Of a stretch of DNA of 64,000 nucleotides, positions 42,291 to 51,133 are shown one piece after another (within the stretch, counting starts at the first letter, position 1; the number at the start of each line of letters is the position of its first letter). The notes beneath the pieces are model-generated. The model did no database searches and was not told the origin of the DNA. It saw nothing but the letters and a program-made list of their open reading frames with translations. Source of the DNA: Pseudonocardia autotrophica (lineage in GTDB: Bacteria > Actinomycetota > Actinomycetes > Mycobacteriales > Pseudonocardiaceae). The position numbers and the translations under genes were made by a program. The stretch lies in assembly GCF_000717175.1 (NCBI RefSeq), contig NZ_JNYD01000015.1, positions 62,001 to 126,000 of the forward strand, read 5' to 3'.

Positions 42291-43445
42291 CCAAGCCGCG
42301 GTCGTCTTGGTGCGGGTGGCAACCGTGGCGGTTGTCGGGGGCGTGAGCAGGCTGAAGACGTCGCGGGCGATGTAGCGCTTGAGGCAGCGGATCATCTCGC
42401 AGCGGATCTTACCCTCGGCGAGGCGTCGCTGCAGGTACTGCTGGGTGCGGGGGTCCCAGCGCAGCCGGGACAGGGTGATGCGGTAGAGCGCGGCGTTGGC
42501 TTGGCGGTCGCTGCCGCGGTCGAGCCGGAGCCGCTGGGTCCTGCCGGAGGAGGCCTGGACCGGGCTGACCCCATAGAGCGCGGCGTAGGCGCCCTCGGCG
42601 TGAAGCCGTTCGGGGTTGTCCCCGGTGGCGATGAGCAGTGCGGCGGCGCTGTCCGGACCGATCCCGCGCCGTGCGATCAGTGCGGGGGCGTGCGCGGTGA
42701 CCAGGGCGCGCAGTCGCTTGTGCAGATGGTAGGCCTCGGCCTTGAGGGCCAGGATCCGGGCGGCGAGGGTGCGCTGGGTGAACACGACGGTGCAGGCGAG
42801 GTCGCCTGCGCCCGGGGAGGGGCCGGGCAGCTCGGCGCAGCGGCGGACCAGGGTGGCCGGGCCCAGGCCGGCCAGGGACTCGCGCAGCGCCGGGTCGGCA
42901 CCGACCAGGACCGCCTTGAGCTGGTTGGTCGCCTTGGTGGAGGCGTTGACCGCCGAGTTGCGGGCCATCCGCAGCACCAGCGCAGGCCTACTCCCCAGCT
43001 CCGGCCCGGTCGCCTCGGTCCCGGCCCTTCCTTCACACCAGGCCAAGAAGTCGTCGACGAGGAGCAGGTCAAGGTGCAGCGCCCGCAGCGCAGCGAGGAC
43101 GAACGACCTTGACCTGCGACGAGCGACGACCACACTGACGCCGCGGAGGAGGACCACAGCAAACGACGGGCCGTCGCCGCGTTCGATCCCGACCTGGTCG
43201 ACCCCGACCCGGTGCAGGCGCCGGCACAGCCCGCGCAGCCCGGCCCGGGTGTGGGGCACGGTGAACCGGTCGAGCGGGGTGCCGTCGCCGGCCACGACGG
43301 CGACTGCGTGGGTATCGCTGGCCCAGTCGATCCCGCCGGTCGGCGCCGCCGTCGCGGGGCCGAACCACCCGGCGGGATGCTCGGCGGGATGCCCGGCGGG
43401 ATGCTCGGGGGGTCGCGGAGAGCGGTCTGTCGGCGCGACACTCAT
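42282..43445 (-). pseudogene. IS110-family transposase, probably inactive
   Basis: ATG 43445 (GGAGG upstream) gives 387 residues. The N-terminal RuvC-like domain has GGIDWASDTHAVAV and the VGIERGDGPS glutamate, and the C-terminal Transposase_20 domain has ARRGIGPDSAAALLIATGD and PVQASSGRTQRLRLDRGSD. The second catalytic acidic pair, usually in a KSDxxDA segment after residue 100, is absent. That zone reads VVARRRSRSFVLAALRALHL, while family-like SSQVKVVRPRC lies in another frame. A 12-bp inverted repeat (43064-43075 / 43106-43117) brackets the damaged segment. Confidence 0.78.
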
Positions 43446-43829
43446 CGTCGCCTCCTGTCTGTTGCCGCAGCAGGTAGGCACCCGGTGGTTCCCGACACGG
43501 CAGCCGGTCGCTTACTGATCGGCGCTCGTCGGCGCGCAGCCCTGTCGCCAGTCGGCGTGCCGGGGACCACCGGGCCCCGCAGAACTCAGCGTGGACCTCG
43601 CACGGTCGAGCGAGCAGGGCGATCACCCGGTGGCCACCAGTGGTGCGTCCGAACCATCCCAGCCGGCCCGGACACAAGGAAGGTGCACCAGTGAGCGTCG
43701 AGCCTCGCGCCTACGTGGGAGCCATTATGGGAGCGAAACGCTGATATCGAGGAGCCATCGAGGGTCTCACCGACCTGGGAATGGTGAGGAAGGCGCTGGT
43801 AGATGACCCAGTGAACGGATAGGTAAACG
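43446..43829. other. Right-end island DNA without a gene
   Basis: A stretch between the IS110-type gene and attR. It holds the right copy of the GGGAGCC...GGGAGCGAA motif (43717-43737) and probably the outer end of the IS110 insertion. No intact coding frame is supported. Confidence 0.5.
43717..43737 (+). repeat. Right copy of the GGGAGCC...GGGAGCGAA motif
   Basis: GGGAGCCATTATGGGAGCGA differs from the left copy (29869-29890) at two central bases and is likewise a GGGAGC tandem with 12-bp period. It lies 93 bp before attR. Confidence 0.5.
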
Positions 43830-43872
43830 CTCCTAAAGCGGGTGTCGCAGGTTCGAATCCTGCCGGGGGCAC
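43830..43872 (+). repeat. attR: 43-bp repeat
   Basis: Exact copy of 29785-29827 without the tRNA 5' half. It is followed by CA, so the host sequence reads discriminator A then CCA (43871-43874). The original tRNA gene therefore encoded CCA. Confidence 0.95.
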
Positions 43873-44059
43873 CACCTCTCACCAGCGACTTGCTGGTGGC
43901 GAGGTTCTCGACCGCGAGTCGTGGAATCACTTGACTGTGAAGTTGTCTCCCATGCCGCGCCGCAGTCGCCCCTGGGGACACGTCGGTATTCGGCGAGATG
44001 CAGGCGGCAGAGCTCGACGCCGAGATGACTCGAGCGGCTGTACGCGCGTCTTCAGCGGT

Positions 44060-44240
44060 GTCACGAGATGCGCAACGACCGACCGCGCGCCGGCCACACC
44101 TGCCGCCCGCCCGCGGCCAGCACCACCCGGAAGGTCCACCACATCCTCCACGCCGCTCTCGACCGGGCGGTGCGCCGGCGCCACCTGGGCGTCAACCCGG
44201 CGGCCGCCGAGCCGCCGCCGACGACTCTGCGACCTCGACC
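44060..44240 (+). pseudogene. Integrase fragment beyond attR
   Basis: A short plus-strand frame reads TTRKVHHILHAALDRAVRRR and HLGVNPAAAEPP, typical of the core-binding domain of tyrosine integrases (compare the island's own IRKIHFCLSGARARAVRWRW and IAVNP). No start, catalytic domain or continuous frame exists. The rest of 43873-44442 holds no other recognisable gene. The fragment points to an earlier insertion at the same tRNA. Confidence 0.6.
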
Positions 44241-44442
44241 GCACCCACGTGCGGCAAGGGACGGAAGCTCAACATCCGAGCCTCACCCCGCTGCCCTCGC
44301 CCCGAACGGCACCGCCCGCACGTACCGCAGCACCCGCGAGCGACCATGTCGGTGAGCCGTGGAGCCTGCATGCCGTGGTCGTCCGCCGCGCTCCTGGCGG
44401 GAACGCGGTGGACGCGGCGTGAGTGGTTACGGGCGCGGGCGC

Positions 44443-45903
44443 TCAGGCCCCGTTCGACGGTCGCCGCCACGGACCGGTGATGGCGAAGACGTGTCCCGGT
44501 GACTGGATGCCCGCGAACAGCTGCTTCCCGTCCGCGCTGAAGGTCGGGCCCCCGAACTCGTTGCCGTTCAGGTCGTTGCGGGCCATCGCGTACGACATGC
44601 CCTGGTCGGTGACCCCGACCAGGTGCTGCACGCCCTCGCCGTCCTCGGCCAGGATCACCCCGCCGTACGGGGAGACGGTGATGTTGTCCGGACCGTCGAA
44701 GTTCGTGCCGTCCTGGTCCGGCGTCGCGTTCACCGTGAAGATCGTCTTCAGGGTGATCCGCTCCTTACCCGGCTCGTAGAACCAGATCTGCCCGTCGTGC
44801 TCGTTGACGCTGCCGTCCGATGCCCGCGCGTAGCTGGCGACGATGTACGCGCCACCGTCCGCCCACCAGGCGCCCTCGAACTTGCGGCTCCGGGTGATCG
44901 CGTCGTCGGCGAACTGCTTGCGGGTCGAGGTTGTCGCGGCGAGCCGGTCGGGCACGTCGATCCAGTCCACCTTGAACTGGGTACCGGGTGTGGTCGCCTC
45001 CGACAGATCCCTGACGTGCGTGCCGTCGCGGCTGCAACGCATAGCCTGCAGGCTCCCGGCGTTCTCGGCGAGGCCCTTCAGGTTCCACTTGCCGCCCTTG
45101 AACCCCTTCGGCGGGGTCCAGCGGTAGAGCAGGCCGTGCGGGTCGTTCGCGTCCTCGGTCAGGTAGATGGCCAGGGTCTTCGGGTCGACCGCGACGGCCT
45201 CGTGCGCGAAGCGACCGAGGAAGGTGAGCGGGACCGGGCTGTTGCCGAGGTTCTCCTGCCCCACCGGGCTGACCTCGAAGACGAACCCGTGGTCCTTGGC
45301 CAGGGCTCCGGAGCCGACGGGCTTGCCTGCCTTGTCCTCGGTCTCCTCACAGGTCAGCCAGGTCCCCCAGGGGGTGACGCCACCCGCGCAGTTGTTGTGT
45401 GTGCCGGCGACGGAGACGTACTCGGCCAGCCGGTCACCGGAGGCGCTCACCTCGATGTTGGTGGTTCCCCCTGCAGCACCTTCGTCGTAGGTGAGACCGG
45501 GTCGGTGGGGTACGGGGAAGGCTTCGTCGCCACCGATCTCATGGTTGTTCACCAGCACGGTTCGGCCCTGGACGGTGAACGCCGCGGTACCGTCGGTGTC
45601 ACTCGGCGTGGGCTCGCCGCCGTCGGTCAAACGGGTGACGCCCGCTTCGGCGACGATCTTGTAGCTGAAGCCGTCGGGCAGTGACAGCAACTTGCGGGGA
45701 TCCGCTACCAGCGGCCCGTACCCGGACGCGGCGCGGGTCGGCGCGCCGAACGCCGGACGGCCCGCGATCGCGTCGATGCTGCCGAACAAGGCGATGCCGA
45801 GACCGACGGCTGCGGAGTTGCGCAGCATGGCTCGCCGGTTCAGGCCGGCCTCGGTCCTGAAGGCGTTCGCGGGGGTGTGGTGGGAAGCGTCAGGGGTGGT
45901 CAC
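44443..45903 (-). CDS. phoX: PhoX-type phosphatase (DUF839), Tat-exported
   Basis: The 486-residue protein has a twin-arginine signal (NRRAMLRNSAAVGLGIALFG, after about 30 residues) and PhoX-family motifs VNNHEIGGDEAF, GVTPWGTWLTCEE, FAHEAVAVDPKTLAIYLTED and PDNITVSPYGGVILAEDGEG. Such enzymes are calcium/iron-dependent phosphatases at the cell surface that release phosphate. GTG 45903 follows AGAGGGATCA; the longer open frame upstream has no support. Divergent from kup. Confidence 0.9.
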   Translation of the reverse strand: MTTPDASHHTPANAFRTEAGLNRRAMLRNSAAVGLGIALFGSIDAIAGRPAFGAPTRAASGYGPLVADPRKLLSLPDGFSYKIVAEAGVTRLTDGGEPTPSDTDGTAAFTVQGRTVLVNNHEIGGDEAFPVPHRPGLTYDEGAAGGTTNIEVSASGDRLAEYVSVAGTHNNCAGGVTPWGTWLTCEETEDKAGKPVGSGALAKDHGFVFEVSPVGQENLGNSPVPLTFLGRFAHEAVAVDPKTLAIYLTEDANDPHGLLYRWTPPKGFKGGKWNLKGLAENAGSLQAMRCSRDGTHVRDLSEATTPGTQFKVDWIDVPDRLAATTSTRKQFADDAITRSRKFEGAWWADGGAYIVASYARASDGSVNEHDGQIWFYEPGKERITLKTIFTVNATPDQDGTNFDGPDNITVSPYGGVILAEDGEGVQHLVGVTDQGMSYAMARNDLNGNEFGGPTFSADGKQLFAGIQSPGHVFAITGPWRRPSNGA

Positions 45904-46164
45904 TGATCCCTCTTTCGGGTGGCGACGGGCTCTGGCAGATAAGGCGACCGAACCGACAAGATCGGGCTTCGTCGGTGAACAGAGCCGAAGATCGACATGA
46001 ACGCTCTGCAGCGGACATCGCGAACGGACGCCCTTCGGCCTCCCCGGCTCCCCCATCGGGCTCGCCTCGACCTCCCGCACCGACGCTGGGCACCGCGATC
46101 AGTAACGGGTCGACCCGGTCCCGAGCACTGCCTCGCCGGCACCCCGCGGGTGCACACTGCGCGG

Positions 46165-48123
46165 GTGGATCAGCCCGAGGCTCCCGCACCGACACCCGCC
46201 GAGCCGCCGACCCCGCCCACGAAGCCTGCGCACCCCGCAGCGCACTCGGGCGGTCTCGCGGGCCTGGTGCTCGGCGCGTTGGGCATCGTGTTCGGCGACA
46301 TCGGCACGAGCCCGCTCTACGCCGTGCAGACCGTGTTCTCGATCGACGACAACGCCGTGCAGCCCACGGTGGACGACGTCTACGGCGTCGTCTCCCTGAT
46401 CTTCTGGTCGGTCACGATCATCGTGACTCTCAAGTACGTCACGCTGGTCCTGCGGGCCGACAACGACGGCGAGGGCGGGATCATGGCGCTCGCCGCGCTC
46501 GTGCGGGAGGTCTCGGCGCCGTTCGCCCGACGGGCGGCGTTCGCCCTGGCGCTCGGGGTGCTCGGGGCGTCGCTGTTCTACGGCGACTCGCTCATCACTC
46601 CGGCGATCTCGGTGCTCTCCGCGGTCGAGGGCCTCGAGGTGGCCCGGCCCGAGCTGGCCGAACTGGTCCTGCCGATCGGGGTCGCGATCCTCACCGCCCT
46701 GTTCGTGGTGCAGCGCTGGGGCACGCATCGTGTCGGGCGGCTGTTCGGGCCCGTCATGGTGCTGTGGTTCCTGACGCTGGCGATGCTGGGCGTCCCGCAC
46801 ATCGTGCAGCACCCCGGGGTGCTGCTCGGCCTCTCGCCGACCTACGCGCTCGCCTTCATCGCCGACCACCCGTACACGGCGTTCATCGCCATGGGCGCCG
46901 TCGTGCTGGCCATCACCGGCGCCGAGGCCCTCTACGCCGACATGGGCCACTTCGGCCGCCGCCCGATCCGGCTCGCCTGGTTCTCCCTGGTCTTCCCGGC
47001 CCTGATCGTCAACTACCTGGGCCAGACCGCGCTGATCCTCGACGACCCGCGGGCGATCGACAACCCCTTCTACCTGCTCGCGCCGGCCTGGGCGCGGCTG
47101 CCACTGGTCGTCCTGGCCACTCTCGCCACGGTGATCGCCTCGCAGGCCGTGATCTCCGGGGCGTTCTCGGTGTCACGCCAGGCCGTCCGGCTCGGCTACC
47201 TGCCCCCGCTGACCGTCCGGCACACCTCCGAGCGGGAGAGCGGGCAGATCTACGTGCCGGCGGTGAACTGGCTGCTGTTCGGTGGCGTCCTCGTCCTGAT
47301 CCTGGTGTTCGGGTCCTCCGCCCGGCTCGCCACGGCCTACGGCCTCGCGGTGACCGGCACCCTGCTGCTCACCACGACCCTGCTGCTGGTCTACGCGGCC
47401 ACGGCCTGGCGCTGGCCGCGCTGGCGGATCGTGCTCGTGGCCGCGGTGTTCGGTGGTCTGGAGCTGCTGTTCTTCGCCGCGAACCTGACCAAGATCACCC
47501 ACGGCGGGTGGCTGCCGCTGCTCGTGGCGATCGTCGTCGTCACCGTGATGACGACCTGGCAACGGGGGCGCAGGATCGTCACCGGCCGACGCGCCGAGCT
47601 GGAAGGGCCGCTGACGGAGTTCGTGGAGCGGATGCGGGTCGAGCGGGTCCCGCGTACGCCCGGCGTCGCCATCTTCCCGCACCCGACCAGCGAGACGGCC
47701 CCCCTGGCGCTGCGGGCCAACGTCGAGTTCAACCATGTCCTGCACGAACGCGTCGTGATCGTGTCCGTGGTGGCGGAGAACGTCCCGCACATCCACATGG
47801 CCGATCGCGTGACCGTCGACCAGCTGGGCCCGGCCGACGACGGCATCGTCCACGTCGCCGCCCGCTTCGGGTTCCAGGACGAGCAGGACATCCCGGCCGT
47901 GCTGCGGCACGCCCACGGGCTCGCCGACGAGCTCGACGTCGACCCGTCGGAAGCGTCGTACTTCCTGTCCCGGATGTCCCTGGAACGCGGCAGCCAGCCC
48001 GGGATGCACGTCTGGCGCAAACGCCTCTTCATCGGGCTCGCCCACAACGCCGCCACCCCGGCCGCCTACTTCAAGCTGCCCGTGGACCGGACCGTCGTGA
48101 TGGGCTCACGCGTCGAGCTGTGA
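46165..48123 (+). CDS. kup: Kup-type K+ uptake permease
   Basis: The 652-residue transporter has the family start GLVLGALGIVFGDIGTSPLY, FWSVTIIVTLKYVTLVLRAD and NDGEGGIMALAALV, about 12 helices and a soluble C-terminal domain (VEFNHVLHERVVIVSVV). It imports K+ with H+ under low external potassium. GTG 46165 is chosen; GTG 46150 is equally in frame and neither has a clear ribosome-binding site. Confidence 0.94.
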   Translation: MDQPEAPAPTPAEPPTPPTKPAHPAAHSGGLAGLVLGALGIVFGDIGTSPLYAVQTVFSIDDNAVQPTVDDVYGVVSLIFWSVTIIVTLKYVTLVLRADNDGEGGIMALAALVREVSAPFARRAAFALALGVLGASLFYGDSLITPAISVLSAVEGLEVARPELAELVLPIGVAILTALFVVQRWGTHRVGRLFGPVMVLWFLTLAMLGVPHIVQHPGVLLGLSPTYALAFIADHPYTAFIAMGAVVLAITGAEALYADMGHFGRRPIRLAWFSLVFPALIVNYLGQTALILDDPRAIDNPFYLLAPAWARLPLVVLATLATVIASQAVISGAFSVSRQAVRLGYLPPLTVRHTSERESGQIYVPAVNWLLFGGVLVLILVFGSSARLATAYGLAVTGTLLLTTTLLLVYAATAWRWPRWRIVLVAAVFGGLELLFFAANLTKITHGGWLPLLVAIVVVTVMTTWQRGRRIVTGRRAELEGPLTEFVERMRVERVPRTPGVAIFPHPTSETAPLALRANVEFNHVLHERVVIVSVVAENVPHIHMADRVTVDQLGPADDGIVHVAARFGFQDEQDIPAVLRHAHGLADELDVDPSEASYFLSRMSLERGSQPGMHVWRKRLFIGLAHNAATPAAYFKLPVDRTVVMGSRVEL

Positions 48124-48226
48124 GGCCGTACCGTCCCGTCGGTGGTGCGTCCGGTCGGGTGGTCCCGCGTCAAGAACGCGTCAGGACTGCTTGTCCTGGT
48201 CCCCGCCCGGGTGTTGGGTCCCGGTC

Positions 48227-48952
48227 GTGAACCGGCAGCAGTCCCGACCGTTGGCGCTCGGGTGGGCGATCCTGCTCCCGCTCGCGGTCGCGGCAGGCCT
48301 GAGCCTGCTCCGCGAGTGGCTGGCGAACACGAGCATGGCGCTGATCCTCGTCCTGGTCGTGGTCGCGGTCGCGGTGCGCAGCGACCGACCGGCAGGTGTG
48401 GTCGCGGCGGTGGTCGCGGCGGCCTCGTTCGACTTCTTCCTGACCGCGCCGTACTACCGCTTCACCATCCACAGCCCGAGGGACCTGGAGACGGCAGTTC
48501 TGCTTCTCGCCGTCGGGATCGTGGTCAACGAGCTGGCCCAGTGGGGCCACCGCGAGCTGGAGCGCGCCTCAGCGCGTGAGGGCTACCTGGCCGGACTGAT
48601 CACCGCAGCCCGGATGGCGAGCGACGGAGCCGGGTCCGCGGATCTCATCTCGACGGTGGGGCGCATGATCACCGAGGTCCTCGACCTCGACGACTGCCGC
48701 TTCACCACCGAGCCGAGCCGGCCTGACCGGCCGCGGCTCCACCCCGACGGCACCGTCACCTGGAGTGAACGACCCGTCGACGTCGACCGGGACGGCCTTC
48801 CCACGATGGACGTCGTCGAGCTGCCCACCCGGCGCGGCGACGGGCGCTTCCTGCTCACCGCCGCTACCCGGGTTCGCCGCCCCTCCCTGGAGCAGCGGCA
48901 GATCGCGGCGTCGCTGGCCGAGCAGATCGGTGCCCCACGCCCCCTGCCGTGA
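48227..48952 (+). CDS. KdpD-like membrane sensor without kinase domain (DUF4118)
   Basis: The protein of about 241 residues has the four-helix DUF4118 module of KdpD (LALGWAILLPLAVAAGL, ALILVLVVVAVAVRS, VVAAVVAAASFDFFLTAPYY) and then a GAF-like segment (ISTVGRMITEVLDLDDCRF). It has no histidine-kinase core. It follows kup directly, so a role in sensing potassium or turgor is suggested. Start inferred. Confidence 0.75.
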   Translation: MNRQQSRPLALGWAILLPLAVAAGLSLLREWLANTSMALILVLVVVAVAVRSDRPAGVVAAVVAAASFDFFLTAPYYRFTIHSPRDLETAVLLLAVGIVVNELAQWGHRELERASAREGYLAGLITAARMASDGAGSADLISTVGRMITEVLDLDDCRFTTEPSRPDRPRLHPDGTVTWSERPVDVDRDGLPTMDVVELPTRRGDGRFLLTAATRVRRPSLEQRQIAASLAEQIGAPRPLP

Positions 48953-49333
48953 GGTCTCCGCTGTCGACAACACGTCGGCTCCGCCCCCGAACGGGTTGCG
49001 GGCTCACCCTCGCCGTAAGCACCGTTGCGCGTGAGCGACGGCTTCCCGCCCGCGTGTCACGCGCCGTTCAGCTTCGCGGCATCGCGGAGACACCGCCTCG
49101 CCGGTGGTAGAACAACGTGATTCAGGCGACCCGTCCTGCAGCACACCGACGCGGTGCTCCAGCCTGCGAAGCTTCATGGGCACGAGGGCAACGACCGGGG
49201 CCCGCTCATGGCGACCGCGGGCCGGCCCGCCCGCCCGTCCTGGTCCTCTACCTCGCCCTGCAGCGCCGCATCGTCGACGGCTTCGTGCGCTCGGGGCCCC
49301 GATGATCAGGCGTCGGTCCCTCGGTCGCCGGCC
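48953..49333. other. Gap with a relic of an ABC sugar-transporter permease
   Basis: A plus-strand frame ending at 49305 reads PPVLVLYLALQRRIVDGFVR. This resembles the final helix and conserved C-terminus of MalG-type permeases, which end with a QRxxVxGxxxGxxK pattern. Nothing upstream belongs to such a gene. The rest of the gap shows no coding or repeat signal. Confidence 0.45.
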
Positions 49334-49543
49334 TCAGCGGCGCGGCGAGGCGGTGATCTGGTGCCGCGCCGCCTGCAGATACCGGGCGACCTCGCCGGTG
49401 ATCCGGTCCGCGTCTCGGCTGAGCACCTCCAGCCGCTCGTCGGCGGGCAACGAGGCGTAGGCGACGACGAGGTCCTCGAGCCGGCCCAGCAACATCGCGG
49501 CCGCCTCGGCCCGCGTCTCCCCCGGAGTCAGTACACGTTCCAC
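49334..49543 (-). CDS. Small helical protein, unknown function
   Basis: The 69-residue product (EAAAMLLGRLEDLVVAYASL, then ADERLEVLSRDADRITGEVA) is almost fully helical. GTG 49543 is used though GGAGGA directly abuts it, so the true start could be the ATG at codon 14. It is divergent from the nuclease-like gene. No known family recognised. Confidence 0.5.
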   Translation of the reverse strand: MERVLTPGETRAEAAAMLLGRLEDLVVAYASLPADERLEVLSRDADRITGEVARYLQAARHQITASPRR

Positions 49544-49666
49544 TCCTCCAGTTGTCCCGCACGGTCGCCGGCGCGGGCAACCGGCGCGCGGGACCAGTCG
49601 ATGAACAGCCCGTGACGGCTCACCCGGAGGGTCGCTCGGTCCGCCACGACGGAGGAAGGTGAACCC

Positions 49667-50530
49667 GTGCCACTGACGCTGATCAGGGGCGGTTTCCGGA
49701 TCATCGGCGCCGCCCCGGACGGGGACTCCATCCGCTTCCACCCCGACGACCCCGCCGCCTTCACCAGAGCCGGGATCGCCGTGCGCACCAACACCACCGG
49801 TGGCGCGCAGCTGCGGCTGGAAGGCATCGACTCCCTCGAGACCCACTACAGCCCCCGCGTCGGTGGCCTCGGTCAGCTTCACCAGCCGATCCGGCTCGCC
49901 GATCAGGCCGCCGCCCTGCTCCCTCGGCTGCTCGGCTTCACCGAGGTCGAACGCGACGACCAGACCGTCGTCTCGTCCATCCCGGAGCGGGTGCCGGGCT
50001 ACATCCTGACCCGGTTCGCGGACAAGTACGGCCGTTGTGTGGCGTTCGCCTTCGGCGGCGACAGCGCCCGTGCGGACCTGGAGTCGGTGTTCGTCCGCCC
50101 CGAGGATCTGGCCGGCAGCGCCAACAGCGGGATGCTCGACGCCGGGCTGGCCTACCCGACCTACTACAGCAAGCTCTTCCCGGACCTCCGTGCTGCGCTC
50201 ACCGTCGCCTACCGTCGCGCCCGCGACGCCCGCCGCGGGATCTGGGCCGAGGACGTGACCGAGTCCGGGTTCACCGTCACCGGGCTCGAGACGCTCACCG
50301 AGCAGGCCGTGATCCTGCCCAAGCTCTTCCGCCGCCTCGTCGACTACCTCGCCCTCGGCGACGGCGACACGTCGCTCGGCGGCTTCCCCGCCTACCTCGC
50401 CACCGTCGACGACCGGCTGATCATCGCCAGCACCGCAGCCGTCACCGGCTTCGACAACGTCCTCGCCATCCAGGGGCAGCAGGTCCGCATGACCCACCCA
50501 CCCGACGACCTGATCTTCATCGAGGCCTGA
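49667..50530 (+). CDS. Staphylococcal-nuclease-like protein
   Basis: The 287-residue protein shows features of SNase/thermonuclease folds: IGAAPDGDSIRFHPDD (compare GDGDTI), LRLEGIDSLETHY (compare RLxGIDAPE) and a later ARDARRGIWAEDV (compare AkxxkxGlW). Catalytic Arg/Glu spacing is longer than in classical nucleases, so activity is uncertain. There is no signal peptide. GTG 49667 follows GGAGGAAGGTGAACCC. Confidence 0.78.
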   Translation: MPLTLIRGGFRIIGAAPDGDSIRFHPDDPAAFTRAGIAVRTNTTGGAQLRLEGIDSLETHYSPRVGGLGQLHQPIRLADQAAALLPRLLGFTEVERDDQTVVSSIPERVPGYILTRFADKYGRCVAFAFGGDSARADLESVFVRPEDLAGSANSGMLDAGLAYPTYYSKLFPDLRAALTVAYRRARDARRGIWAEDVTESGFTVTGLETLTEQAVILPKLFRRLVDYLALGDGDTSLGGFPAYLATVDDRLIIASTAAVTGFDNVLAIQGQQVRMTHPPDDLIFIEA

Positions 50531-50624
50531 GGGGCCGCCCGGGCCTCGTCGACGACGCGCAACAGCCACCGTCCGTCGGCCGGATCGAGGGCCTCTCGTC
50601 GTCGGCCCTGCCTACCGTCACGCC

Positions 50625-50880
50625 ATGAGTGCGACCGCCCTCGGGCACACCATGCGCGACGAGCGCCTTTCGAAGGTCGACGGCGCCTTGCTCGCGTGAC
50701 CTCCGGTGCCCGCCCGCACGGCACGCGGATCCGGACCGCGCTCGACACGCCCTGCGAGTGCGGCTCCACGGCATCCACGAGCGCTGCGACTCGATCGACG
50801 CGAAGCACTGGTCCGAGTACCGGACCGCGCTCGACGCCGGGCTCGATGAGCTCGACTCGACCTGGAACGGATCATGGACG
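50625..50880 (+). pseudogene. Fragments of a small helical gene
   Basis: ATG 50625 gives MSATALGHTMRDERLSKVDG and stops at 50699. A coherent helical sequence (LHGIHERCDSIDAKHWSEYR, then TALDAGLDELDS) continues one frame over at about 50755-50870. This looks like one small gene broken by a frameshift. The gap 50531-51133 shows nothing else. Confidence 0.4.
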
Positions 50881-51133
50881 CGGTCCGCGACAGTGTCCCG
50901 CACACCGGTGGCAACGCCGAACCTCACTGACGACGTCGCGGCAGCGGACGGATGATTCCGCGCAGCTGGTGCGCGTGAGACGCGGCGACAGACGATCGTC
51001 CTCCGGCCAGCTGGCGTCGACGCCTGCACGCGAGAAGCCGCTCGCACGGGCGCGACGGAACCCGGCTGGCTTCACGTCGGTCGTCCCGCCACACTGTGGC
51101 TCTGCCACCGGTCCTCGACGAACGGCGACAGCG

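Larger units (their letters stand above)
29785..43872. mobile_element. Integrated genomic island in tRNA-Arg, about 14.1 kb
   Basis: Bounded by two identical 43-bp direct repeats (attL 29785-29827, attR 43830-43872). It contains an integrase gene next to the tRNA, a leftward seven-gene block of unfamiliar composition and visibly lower GC content, and IS256 and IS110 remnants near attR. No replication, relaxase, excisionase or conjugation gene was recognised. It therefore resembles an integrative cargo element or a decayed integrative plasmid, now probably fixed because the integrase gene is frameshifted. Confidence 0.92.

Noticed and set aside
43830..43872. A second tRNA-Arg gene
   Set aside because: Only the 3' half is present; the 5' acceptor, D-arm and anticodon 5' stem are absent, so it is attR.
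45904..46080. Longer phoX start at 46080
   Set aside because: The added residues overlap the kup upstream region and look random. GTG 45903 has a ribosome-binding site and gives a normal Tat signal position.
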